Source: Acidobacteriaceae bacterium
Lineage (GTDB): Bacteria > Acidobacteriota > Terriglobia > Terriglobales > Acidobacteriaceae
DNA length: 6,102 bases
NCBI GenBank assembly: GCA_003165095.1
Contig: PLSH01000087.1
Location: 1 to 6,102 of the forward strand
Reading direction: 5' to 3'
In this document: positions 1 to 6,029 of the stretch, piece after piece
Position numbering within the stretch: the stretch's first letter is position 1
Layout: each line of letters opens with the position of its first letter
Position numbers and translations under genes: made by a program
The notes under the pieces: generated by a model
The model's input: the letters and a program-made list of their open reading frames with translations, nothing else
Database searches by the model: none
What the model was told of the DNA's origin: nothing

Positions 1-122
1 CCGGTGCCGTCGCCTTCAATGAAAGGGATGATCGGATGGTCGGGGACTTGATATTCGCCGTTGGTGTAGCCGATGGCCTGGCCGTCGGTGGGCAATTCGA
101 GGCCGTTATAAGTGGTTTGCAT
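1..122 (-). CDS. icd: NADP-dependent isocitrate dehydrogenase, N-terminal fragment
   Basis: Isocitrate dehydrogenase performs the oxidative decarboxylation of isocitrate to 2-oxoglutarate in the cytoplasmic TCA cycle. Only the first 40 codons plus two bases are present, because the gene runs off the left edge of the window. Reading the minus strand from the ATG at 122-120 gives a short leader ([14 protein letters not shown]), then [20 protein letters not shown]. The block [15 protein letters not shown] is the conserved N-terminal signature of the E. coli-type NADP enzyme (E. coli has PENPIIPYIEGDGIG). No strong Shine-Dalgarno sits next to the ATG; an AAGGGA lies about 15 bases upstream, which is farther than usual. 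The gene is transcribed away from vapBC. The family is sure despite the short length; cofactor preference is inferred from the family, since the cofactor-binding residues are outside the window. Confidence 0.9.
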   Translation of the reverse strand, partial: MQTTYNGLELPTDGQAIGYTNGEYQVPDHPIIPFIEGDGT

Positions 123-226
123 GGTTTTCAGGACGATCCCTTCGCGCGCAGAATCAAGTTAGAGGCTACCATCCTGAAATTAGGGGTGGCAAACCGTAGA
201 TCGACCAGTGCAAGCATCTCAATTGA

Positions 227-256
227 TTGACATCATGATGTCTTATGTCCTAGCAT
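227..256 (+). promoter_or_regulatory. Probable vapBC promoter
   Basis: A perfect -35 hexamer TTGACA lies at 227-232, and TAGCAT at 251-256 (3 of 6 matches to TATAAT, including the key first, second and sixth positions) follows after an 18-bp spacer. A start of transcription about 7 bases past the -10 would fall at or next to the GTG start codon of vapB at 263, and no Shine-Dalgarno is visible upstream of that codon. The vapB mRNA may therefore be leaderless. The hexamers are seen in the sequence; the transcription start is inferred. Confidence 0.45.
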
Positions 257-266
257 CATGATGTGC
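229..266. repeat. Twin palindromic operator CATCATGATG upstream of vapB
   Basis: The 10-bp perfect palindrome CATCATGATG occurs at 231-240 and again at 254-263, with centres 23 bp apart. The first copy extends to a 14-bp perfect palindrome, GACATCATGATGTC (229-242). The first copy overlaps the -35 hexamer and the second covers the end of the -10 and the vapB start codon. Ribbon-helix-helix antitoxins commonly bind paired palindromes over their own promoter, so this is very likely the autoregulatory operator bound by VapB or the VapBC complex. The repeats are directly visible; binding is inferred. Confidence 0.65.
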
Positions 267-499
267 GCACGACTCTTTCCATCGACGACGATGTTGCCAG
301 GCTGGTTGAGGATGAGGTCCGGCGGAGCGGGGATACGTTCAAAGGAACGGTGAACCGGCTGCTGCGGCAGGGTCTGTTGGCCAGCAAAAATCCTGAGCCA
401 AGAAAGCGGTTTGTGGTGACGCCTTTCCCGCTCGGGATCGGCAACTGCGATAAAATCTCAGAGCTTATTGAGGAACTGGAAGGGCCGTACCACAGGTGA
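263..499 (+). CDS. vapB: VapB-type ribbon-helix-helix antitoxin
   Basis: This is the antitoxin of a type II toxin-antitoxin pair: it should bind and neutralise the VapC RNase encoded next to it and repress its own promoter. The 78-residue product begins MRTTLSIDDDVARLVEDEV, the classic ribbon-helix-helix start: a beta strand at residues 2-6 that inserts into the DNA groove, then helices at about 8-22 and 26-38. Residues 41-78 form the less conserved tail that normally wraps around the toxin. The start is GTG at 263; an in-frame TAG at 251-253 excludes anything upstream. There is no Shine-Dalgarno, but a promoter lies close enough for a leaderless transcript. The stop (497-499) overlaps the vapC start, which suggests translational coupling. 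The family call is confident from N-terminal motif and context; the exact VapB subtype is less certain. Confidence 0.85.
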   Translation: MRTTLSIDDDVARLVEDEVRRSGDTFKGTVNRLLRQGLLASKNPEPRKRFVVTPFPLGIGNCDKISELIEELEGPYHR

Positions 500-927
500 T
501 CGTTCCGGATGCCAATCTGCTGATATACGCCTATGATGGCGAGGCCGTTCAGCACCGTGCCGCACGGGCATGGCTGCAGACGGTTTTCTCAGCCTCGGAA
601 GTCGTTGGTTTGCCCTGGCAGACCGTTTCAGCCTTCCTTCGGATTACCACCAACAGCCGACTCACGGGTGATCGCTTTCCCACGGAGACGGCGATAGGGA
701 TTGTTCAGAGTTGGATGGAACAAAGGCAGGTACGGCTACTCTCTCCGGGTGAGAGCCAGTGGTCCATCTTTCAACGGATGCTGATTGAGGGAGAGATTCG
801 CGGCCCACGGGCTACGGACGCACAACTCGCCGCGCTGACGATTGAGTATGGGGGCGTGCTCCACACCACCGACCGCGACTTTGCCCGCTTTCCGGGGCTG
901 CGCTGGGTCAATCCGCTGGTCAAATAG
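496..927 (+). CDS. vapC: VapC-type PIN-domain ribonuclease toxin
   Basis: VapC toxins are Mg2+-dependent PIN-domain RNases that cut tRNA or rRNA and arrest growth when the labile antitoxin is lost. The 143-residue product has the usual length. It shows the first PIN acidic residue, D5, in VPDANLLIYAYD; a later conserved Asp, D108, in ATDAQLAALTIEYG; and the C-terminal TTDRDFARFPGLRW motif with D126 and D128. The second canonical acidic position (Glu in most PIN proteins) is not obvious: the corresponding segment reads LPWQTVSAFLRITTN. I recall a similar AFLR segment in relatives of this VapC subfamily, so this may be normal. The start is GTG at 496, inside the end of vapB (GTGA overlap), so expression probably depends on coupled translation. 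The target RNA cannot be told from sequence. Confidence 0.88.
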   Translation: MIVPDANLLIYAYDGEAVQHRAARAWLQTVFSASEVVGLPWQTVSAFLRITTNSRLTGDRFPTETAIGIVQSWMEQRQVRLLSPGESQWSIFQRMLIEGEIRGPRATDAQLAALTIEYGGVLHTTDRDFARFPGLRWVNPLVK

Positions 928-965
928 GGAAGCCGGCCTTTCGCCCTGAGATGAAAGTGCGATGA

Positions 966-1028
966 AATCCTTGGGAACCCGGTTTTGACCCGGCTGAATA
1001 CGATAAACTCATGCGGGAACTCGAATAA
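966..1028 (+). pseudogene. Coding-like 20-codon scrap, unknown origin
   Basis: Between vapC and the arginine decarboxylase gene, one frame reads NPWEPGFDPAEYDKLMREL plus a final Glu and a TAA stop (1026-1028), directly after a TGA at 963-965. The composition (Pro/Trp/Asp/Glu-rich start, then an amphipathic helix-like end) looks more like real protein than random translation. There is no in-frame start codon at its head. An ATG at 962 is one base out of frame, so removing one base would give a 21-residue peptide beginning MNPWEP. It could be the tail of a decayed gene, a frameshifted small ORF, or chance. I do not recognise the family. Confidence 0.2.
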
Positions 1029-1031
1029 AAT
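1026..1031 (+). promoter_or_regulatory. Candidate -10 element for the polyamine operon
   Basis: TAAAAT (5 of 6 to consensus) lies 36 bases before the pdaD start codon, which would leave a leader of about 30 bases containing the Shine-Dalgarno. No good -35 is seen 16-18 bp upstream; the only TTGACC nearby (985-990) is too far away. The call rests on the hexamer and its position only. Confidence 0.25.
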
Positions 1032-1051
1032 TCACCATCTTCAGAATTTAC

Positions 1052-1057
1052 GGAGGG
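1052..1057 (+). promoter_or_regulatory. Strong ribosome binding site that selects a TTG start for pdaD
   Basis: GGAGGG is a near-perfect Shine-Dalgarno. It sits 10 bases before TTG at 1068 but 22 bases before the first ATG at 1080, so it favours the TTG start and adds MGKS to the N-terminus. Confidence 0.6.
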
Positions 1058-1067
1058 TACATAGAAA

Positions 1068-1628
1068 TTGGGAAAAAGCATGGTCCCGAAGAAGATATTT
1101 TTCACCAAGGGCGTTGGCAAACACAAGGAGCGGCTGACCTCTTTTGAGCTGGCTCTTCGGGATGCGGGCATTGCCTCGCAGAACCTGGTGCGCGTCTCTT
1201 CCATCTTTCCGCCGCAGTGCAAGGTGATACCGCGCAAGGAAGGGCTGACGTATCTCAATCACGGCGAGGTGGTTTTTTCAGTGATCGCCGAGAACTCCAC
1301 ACGCGAGCCGCACCGGCTAATCGTATCGAGCATCGGCGTGGCCATTCCGGCCGATCGCAACGCATACGGCTACCTGAGCGAGCACCACAGCTATGGCGAG
1401 ACCGAGGACCAGGCCGGCGAGTACGCGGAGGAACTGGCTGCGGAGATGCTCGCGACCACGCTGGATGTGGAATTCGATCCGGACACGAGCTGGGATGAGA
1501 AGAAGGAGATTTACCGCATCTCCAACAAGATTGTCCGCACCAGCAACATAACCCAATCGGCGGTAGGCGACCGGCGAGGGAAGTGGACAACCACGATCGC
1601 GGCAGCCGTTTTGATACTTGAAGAGTAA
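1068..1628 (+). CDS. pdaD: Pyruvoyl-dependent arginine decarboxylase (PvlArgDC)
   Basis: The enzyme decarboxylates arginine to agmatine and CO2, using a pyruvoyl group made by self-cleavage instead of pyridoxal phosphate. The 186-residue product carries the self-processing motif [11 protein letters not shown] at residues 39-49. By family knowledge, cleavage occurs between the two serines (S44/S45), leaving a small beta chain and an alpha chain headed by pyruvate from S45. Other conserved blocks are [11 protein letters not shown] (11-21), [12 protein letters not shown] (74-85), the [11 protein letters not shown] stretch (101-111) whose Glu105 probably matches the catalytic Glu of the archaeal enzyme, and [20 protein letters not shown] near the end. 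The TTG start is chosen from the Shine-Dalgarno at 1052; an ATG start at 1080 would remove only four residues. It is the first gene of a three-gene operon, and the next two products consume agmatine, which strongly supports the substrate. Homologues are best known from archaea and chlamydiae. Confidence 0.93.
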   Translation: MGKSMVPKKIFFTKGVGKHKERLTSFELALRDAGIASQNLVRVSSIFPPQCKVIPRKEGLTYLNHGEVVFSVIAENSTREPHRLIVSSIGVAIPADRNAYGYLSEHHSYGETEDQAGEYAEELAAEMLATTLDVEFDPDTSWDEKKEIYRISNKIVRTSNITQSAVGDRRGKWTTTIAAAVLILEE

Positions 1629-1631
1629 GGC

Positions 1632-2573
<942 letters not shown>

Positions 2574-2575
2574 CT

Positions 2576-3688
2576 ATGTCCGGAGCAACTCCGCACGAAC
2601 TGGGCTACCGCATGCCTGCCGAGTGGGAGCCGCACGAGGCTACATGGCTGGCGTGGCCGCACAATCCCGAGGACTGGCCGGGGAAGTTTGCGCCGATCCC
2701 ATGGATTTATGCGGAGATTGTGCGCCTGCTGGCTGCTCGCGAGCGCGTACAACTGATCGTAGAAGGCGCGGCATCGGAGAGACGCATCCGCTCGATGCTG
2801 AAGCGCGCGGGCGCGAATCTCGATCGGGTGAGTTTTCATGCGTGGCCTACGGATCGCGGCTGGATGCGGGACTCCGGGCCGATTTTTTTGCGCGACGCCG
2901 CGGGCCGGACTGGGCTGACCAACTGGCAATTCAGCGGATGGGCCAAGTACTCTGACTGGCGTCTCGACGAACTGATTCCGGGCCGCGTGGCGGAGTTGCT
3001 TGGGGTCAAGGAGTGGCAGCCGTCCATCGAATTGGCCGACGGCTCTGCGCGGCGGGTGGTGCTCGAAGGCGGATCGATCGACACGAACGGCGCGGGTGTG
3101 ATGCTCACTACCGAGGAATGCCTGCTGAGCGCGGTGCAGCAGCGCAATCCCGGGGTGAGCCGCGAGCAACTGGAGCACATATTTCATGATTTTCTAGGCA
3201 TTGAGCGGGTGATCTGGCTTGGCAGAGGGATAGCCGGCGACGACACGCACGGGCACGTGGACGACATTTCGCGGTTTGTCGCGGCGGATACAGTCGTTAC
3301 TGCCGTGGAAACGGATTCAAATGACGCGAACCACGCGCCGCTGGCTGAGAATCTTGAGCGGCTGAGGGCTGTACGCACGCTTGAGGGGAAGCAGTTCACG
3401 ATTGTGGAATTGCCCATGCCGCGGCCGGTTGTGTTTCGCGGGCAGCGGCTGCCGGCCAGCTACGCGAATTTCTATATTGCGAATGGACTGGTGCTGGTTC
3501 CTACTTTTCATGATCCCAACGATCGGGTGGCGCTGAACATTCTGGCCGAGGTTTTTCCGGAGCGCGAGGTGATTGGTGTTCATAGCGTAGACCTGGTGTG
3601 GGGACTGGGCACGCTGCATTGCATGACGCAGCAGCAGCCGGCTAATCACCCTACAGGCGAAGACCTGCCTGCGGAGGCCCCGGCGTGA
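2576..3688 (+). CDS. aguA: Agmatine deiminase
   Basis: Agmatine deiminase converts agmatine to N-carbamoylputrescine and ammonia. It belongs to the guanidine-group-modifying superfamily (five-bladed beta-propeller fold, as in peptidyl-arginine deiminase). In the 370-residue product, the opening YRMPAEWEPHEATWLAWPHN (11-30) is diagnostic. It is followed by DRGWMRDSGPIF (93-104, with D99), VVLEGGSID (161-169, E164), GRGIAGDDTHGHVDD (216-230, catalytic His227) and GLGTLHCMTQQQP (343-355) with the nucleophile C349. The length is normal, with all key residues intact. ATG at 2576 lies 2 bp after the aguB stop, with AAGGAAGAG about 10 bases upstream inside aguB. It is the last gene of the arginine-to-putrescine operon. 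The C-terminal tail after the catalytic loop is Pro/Ala/Glu-rich and probably disordered. Confidence 0.96.
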   Translation: MSGATPHELGYRMPAEWEPHEATWLAWPHNPEDWPGKFAPIPWIYAEIVRLLAARERVQLIVEGAASERRIRSMLKRAGANLDRVSFHAWPTDRGWMRDSGPIFLRDAAGRTGLTNWQFSGWAKYSDWRLDELIPGRVAELLGVKEWQPSIELADGSARRVVLEGGSIDTNGAGVMLTTEECLLSAVQQRNPGVSREQLEHIFHDFLGIERVIWLGRGIAGDDTHGHVDDISRFVAADTVVTAVETDSNDANHAPLAENLERLRAVRTLEGKQFTIVELPMPRPVVFRGQRLPASYANFYIANGLVLVPTFHDPNDRVALNILAEVFPEREVIGVHSVDLVWGLGTLHCMTQQQPANHPTGEDLPAEAPA

Positions 3689-3703
3689 GCAGTTGCGCGG
3701 CGG

Positions 3704-3731
3704 TAGAATCGCTGGATACGCAAACTTGCGT
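3704..3731 (+). promoter_or_regulatory. Candidate promoter and small inverted repeat before the DUF1080 gene
   Basis: TAGAAT (5 of 6 to the -10 consensus) lies at 3704-3709, 38 bases before the ATG of the DUF1080 gene. Just downstream, near the expected transcription start, ACGCAA and TTGCGT form an inverted repeat (3718-3723 and 3726-3731) with a 2-base centre, which could be an operator or a short leader hairpin. No good -35 is seen. If real, this separates the DUF1080-tadA unit from the polyamine operon, although read-through from aguA also remains possible. Confidence 0.25.
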
Positions 3732-3747
3732 AAGGATCGGCAGGCAA

Positions 3748-4641
3748 ATGGGCTATTCAATCAAGAGATGGGACAGACACAGGGGAGCGGCATGCGCGTG
3801 GCTCGCTCTAGCCGGCTGCGGATTATTTACATGTGTTCAAGCGCAGACACCGGTGCAGCCGGCCAAACCTGCCGAGCAGATCAAGGCGGCCGGAGATTCG
3901 GCCAAAACGGAAAAGCCGGCCAAACCCAGCCCATTCCATCAGCCCGATCCGATCGACTTCGAGGATCATGCGGGGTACGTCGAAATCTTCGACGGAAGCA
4001 GTCTGAAGGACTGGGACGGCGATCCGGCGGTGTGGCATCTGGAAAATAGCTCCATCGTGGGCGTATCGACCAAAGAGAAACCGGTTGAGAACAGCTATAT
4101 CGTGTTCCGGGGCTTCGAGGCCAAGGATTTCGATTTGAAGCTGGAGATCAAGGTTGAGAACGGCGGCGGCAGCGGAATCCAGTATCGAAGTCAAACCGGA
4201 CTGCCGTGGAACAGGCCGACGAAGTCGCCTCCCAATCTGAATTGGATGATGACGGGACCGCAGGCCGATTACTGGTTTCCTGTAGGACCGTGGGCGGCCG
4301 AGTGGACGGGGCAGTTCTACTCAGAAAACACGCCGCTCGGCATTCTGGCGTGGCGCGGTCAGGTGGTTGAATCGGGGCCGCACGAGGGTTCCAGGCTGCT
4401 GGGGAATATCGCGGATCGCACGGCCCTGGGCGGCTATGTCCGGGTGAATGACTGGAATCAATACATGATCATGGCGCGCGGCGGAACGTTCATCCATATC
4501 CTCAACGGGCAGTTGATGGCCGTGTATGTGGATGACGATCCAGCCTCGTCGAACAATCAGAGCGGGCATATTGGCATCGAGATCGAGAGTTCGCCCTCGC
4601 GGGTCTCGGTGCGCAATGTCTGGATCAAGAAGTTGCAATAG
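3748..4641 (+). CDS. Exported DUF1080 / 3-keto-disaccharide hydrolase domain protein
   Basis: The 297-residue product is an exported protein with one DUF1080 domain (3-keto-disaccharide hydrolase, concanavalin-like jelly roll) at about residues 76-296. Signature pieces are GYVEIFDGSSLKDWDGD (76-92), DFDLKLEIKVENGGGSGIQYRSQ (split over 128-149), YVRVNDWNQYMIMARGG (230-246), HILNGQLMAVYVDDD (250-264) and a final SGHIGIEIE...VSVRNVWIKKL. The N-terminus has a basic stretch (KRWDRHRG), then a hydrophobic segment containing the lipobox-like LAGC (21-24), and later a type I-like VQA|Q site (32/33); which one is used is unclear. Residues 34-68 are a Pro/Ala/Lys-rich linker. I choose ATG 3748, with AAGGA at 3732-3736; a GTG at 3685 overlapping the aguA stop would put 21 extra polar residues before the signal. 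Substrate unknown; the family is linked to glycoside degradation. The tadA ATG follows 2 bp after the stop. Confidence 0.82.
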   Translation: MGYSIKRWDRHRGAACAWLALAGCGLFTCVQAQTPVQPAKPAEQIKAAGDSAKTEKPAKPSPFHQPDPIDFEDHAGYVEIFDGSSLKDWDGDPAVWHLENSSIVGVSTKEKPVENSYIVFRGFEAKDFDLKLEIKVENGGGSGIQYRSQTGLPWNRPTKSPPNLNWMMTGPQADYWFPVGPWAAEWTGQFYSENTPLGILAWRGQVVESGPHEGSRLLGNIADRTALGGYVRVNDWNQYMIMARGGTFIHILNGQLMAVYVDDDPASSNNQSGHIGIEIESSPSRVSVRNVWIKKLQ

Positions 4642-4643
4642 CC

Positions 4644-5090
4644 ATGAGCGATTTCGACTTTATGGAAGCAGCGCTGGCTGAGGCCCGGCAGGCCGGGGAG
4701 GCAGGCGAGGTGCCGATTGGCGTGGTGGTGGTGGACGAGGGCGCAATTTTGGCGCGCGGGCAGAATCGCGTGCTGCGCGACATGGACCCCACGGCTCATG
4801 CGGAGATTGTGGCGTTGCGCGAGGCTGCCGCGTTGCTGGGCAACTACCGGCTGAATGGGTGCACGCTCTACGTGACGCTGGAGCCCTGCGCGATGTGCGC
4901 CGGCGCGATGACTCATGCACGGATTGACAGGCTGGTGTTTGCGGCGGCGGATCCCAAGGCGGGGGCGGCGGGGTCGGTGCTGACGGTGATTAATCACCCT
5001 CAGCTTAACCACCAGATGGTGGTGGAGCAGGGAGTCGCGGCGGAGGATTCGGCGGAGTTGCTGCGGAGTTTTTTTCGGGAGCGGCGGTAG
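4644..5090 (+). CDS. tadA: tRNA adenosine(34) deaminase
   Basis: TadA deaminates adenosine-34 to inosine in the wobble position of tRNA-Arg(ACG), and is usually essential. The 148-residue product is a complete single-domain cytidine/deoxycytidylate-type deaminase. It has zinc ligand H52 and proton-shuttle E54 in TAHAEIVAL, and zinc ligands C82 and C85 in LYVTLEPCAMCAGAM, with EVPIGVVVV (22-30) before them. NPxLNHQ-like residues near the end (NHPQLNHQMVVEQGV) match the TadA rather than the guanine deaminase pattern. The ATG follows the DUF1080 stop by 2 bp; AAGAAG about 11 bases upstream is a weak ribosome site, so translational coupling to the upstream gene is likely. Its stop is 3 bp from that of the convergent DUF985 gene. 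Confidence 0.95.
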   Translation: MSDFDFMEAALAEARQAGEAGEVPIGVVVVDEGAILARGQNRVLRDMDPTAHAEIVALREAAALLGNYRLNGCTLYVTLEPCAMCAGAMTHARIDRLVFAAADPKAGAAGSVLTVINHPQLNHQMVVEQGVAAEDSAELLRSFFRERR

Positions 5091-5093
5091 CGG

Positions 5094-5582
5094 CTAGCTC
5101 CGCGTCAGTTTTTTGATGCGTTCTGATGCTGCGGGCCATTTTTCAGATAATTCAGCGTAGCTTCCGCTGCGGTAGTCGGCGAAGTCGAAGCCGGGGGTTA
5201 CTGTGCAGCCCAAGAGGGCCAGTTTTCCGTCGCCCACCATGCGCGTGCCTTGCCAGACGCCGGCTGGAACCACTAGCTGGACGTGTTGGCCGGCGCTCAA
5301 ATCCGGCCCGAGAGTGAAAACAGCGGAGCTGCCGTCGGGGTAAAGCTGCAGCATTTCGACCGGGTCGCCGAGATAGAAGTGAAAGATCTCATCCGACTTG
5401 AGGACGTGCATCTCGGAAAATGTTTCGGATTCGAGCAGGTAATAGATAGTTGTGCCGTGGGCGCGGAGACCTCGGTCGAGCTGCAGCGACCCTGGCGAGG
5501 TATAGGTGCGGCGATACCAGCCGCCCTCCACGGGATGCGGTTCCAGGTGAAGCAATCGCTTGATGTCGTCTGTGGTCATCAT
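5094..5582 (-). CDS. Cupin_5 / DUF985 family protein
   Basis: This is a small cytoplasmic cupin of the DUF985 (cupin_5) family; the family has no firm general function, so none is assigned. The 162-residue product starts MMTTDDIKRLLHLEPHPVEGGWYRRTY, the usual family opening (LxLxPHPxEGGxYRxTY). It continues with TTIYYLLESETFSEMHVLKS (44-63), DEIFHFYLGDPVEML (64-78), VPAGVWQG (105-112) and a C-terminal CTVTPGFDFADY (126-137). H59, E65 and H68 are the likely cupin metal- or ligand-facing residues. Three adjacent starts are possible: GTG 5585, ATG 5582 and ATG 5579; they differ by one residue each, and no clear Shine-Dalgarno decides between them. A -10-like TACTAT just upstream would make the transcript nearly or fully leaderless. 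The gene stands alone on its strand. Confidence 0.88.
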   Translation of the reverse strand: MMTTDDIKRLLHLEPHPVEGGWYRRTYTSPGSLQLDRGLRAHGTTIYYLLESETFSEMHVLKSDEIFHFYLGDPVEMLQLYPDGSSAVFTLGPDLSAGQHVQLVVPAGVWQGTRMVGDGKLALLGCTVTPGFDFADYRSGSYAELSEKWPAASERIKKLTRS

Positions 5583-5590
5583 CACCGATC

Positions 5591-5619
5591 ATAGTATTTG
5601 AATGGCAGTAAAATAATTC
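5591..5619. promoter_or_regulatory. Overlapping divergent promoters, DUF985 gene and glutaredoxin gene
   Basis: Fewer than 40 bp separate the two divergent start codons. On the plus strand TAAAAT (5609-5614) lies 6 bases before the glutaredoxin ATG at 5621. On the minus strand TACTAT (plus-strand 5591-5596) lies just before the DUF985 start codons. Neither has a good -35, and the -35 zone of each would fall on or beside the -10 of the other. The spacing places both transcription starts at or within a few bases of the start codons. The hexamers are visible; promoter activity is inferred. Confidence 0.4.
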
Positions 5620-5620
5620 C

Positions 5621-5878
5621 ATGAACGTGCAGGTTTACACAGCGGGATGGTGCCGCGACTGCCGCGCAGCCAAGCAGTTTCTTGACTCCCATGGCGTCGA
5701 GTACACCGAGATCAACGTGGATACGAATCCCGCTGCCTCCGATGAGGTGATTCGCCACGCCGGGAAGCGGGCGATTCCGCAACTGGTGATCGACGGGGAG
5801 TGGTTTCAGCCGTACACGCCGGGACGCGGACTGCTGGTGGACGAGTTGCACATGCGATTGCGGATTCCCCGCTCGTAG
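5621..5878 (+). CDS. Glutaredoxin-like thiol-disulfide oxidoreductase
   Basis: The 85-residue product is a compact glutaredoxin/NrdH-type thioredoxin-fold protein that should reduce disulfides in the cytoplasm. It opens with the strand VQVYTAGWCRDC, whose CRDC active site (C11, C14) follows the first beta strand. It then has a helix (AAKQFLDSHG), the second strand YTEINVDTNPAA, and the cis-proline loop KRAIPQLVIDGEW with P53 directly after RAI, which is typical of the family. No signal peptide is present. CRDC is not the CPYC of classical glutaredoxins, so the electron donor (glutathione or thioredoxin reductase) cannot be assigned. There is no Shine-Dalgarno before ATG 5621, and TAAAAT ends only 6 bases upstream, so the mRNA may be leaderless. 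Confidence 0.88.
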   Translation: MNVQVYTAGWCRDCRAAKQFLDSHGVEYTEINVDTNPAASDEVIRHAGKRAIPQLVIDGEWFQPYTPGRGLLVDELHMRLRIPRS

Positions 5879-5891
5879 CTTCAGCTTTTCA

Positions 5892-5941
5892 GGTTTCCCA
5901 CCTTTGGCACAAAGACAAGTACGTGGCAAGGATGGGGCACC
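5892..5941. repeat. Long imperfect inverted repeat (REP-like hairpin) between grx and purB
   Basis: Bases 5892-5910 can pair with 5923-5941 in a stem of 19 positions with only three mismatches (5907/5926, 5901/5932, 5895/5938) and two G-T wobbles, around a 12-base loop (5911-5922). The arms include GTTTCCCACC and GGATGGGGCAC. No T-run follows on the plus strand, so it is not a standard terminator. From memory, elements with arms like GTGCCCCATCC and GGGTGGGA recur in acidobacterial intergenic regions; this cannot be verified here. The pairing itself is directly visible. Confidence 0.6.
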
Positions 5942-5973
5942 CAGATTCTTCACTTATGAACGGTTTTCCCTCG

Positions 5974-5979
5974 TACAAT
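5974..5979 (+). promoter_or_regulatory. Candidate -10 element for purB
   Basis: TACAAT (5 of 6 to consensus) lies 50 bases before the purB TTG start. A weak TTCACT (5949-5954, 4 of 6) is 19 bp upstream, longer than ideal. A start near 5986 would give a leader of about 44 bases. Confidence 0.35.
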
Positions 5980-6016
5980 CAAAGAGATGACACTGGCCGC
6001 TGGACGGCGGCCCGGT

Positions 6017-6022
6017 AAGGAG
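6017..6022 (+). promoter_or_regulatory. Ribosome binding site that supports a TTG start for purB
   Basis: AAGGAG lies 7 bases before TTG at 6030, an ideal spacing. It is 34 bases before the first in-frame ATG (6057), which falls inside the conserved N-terminus, so TTG is the likely start. Confidence 0.7.
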
Positions 6023-6029
6023 TCTCGCG

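Noticed and set aside
36..230. Plus-strand ORF of 64 codons over the start of icd
   Set aside because: It is antisense to a clearly recognisable isocitrate dehydrogenase N-terminus, and its protein has no recognisable motif.
985..990. TTGACC as the -35 of the polyamine operon
   Set aside because: No -10 hexamer lies 15-19 bp downstream; the better -10 (1026-1031) is 35 bp away.
977..993. Repeated CCCGG boxes in the vapC-pdaD gap
   Set aside because: Two short direct copies (with a 4-bp CCGG stem at best) are expected by chance at this GC content.
4557..5012. Minus-strand ORF of 151 codons over the DUF1080/tadA junction
   Set aside because: It spans two well-supported plus-strand genes and its His/Arg/Gln-rich protein looks like antisense translation.
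5090..5114. Possible Rho-independent terminator after tadA
   Set aside because: The stem is only 4 bp with a 6-base loop, and the T-run starts 5 bases after the stem; too weak to annotate as a feature.
5800..6018. Plus-strand ORF of 72 codons overlapping the end of grx and the hairpin
   Set aside because: It starts inside the glutaredoxin gene in another frame, crosses the inverted repeat and the purB promoter region, and has no recognisable motif.
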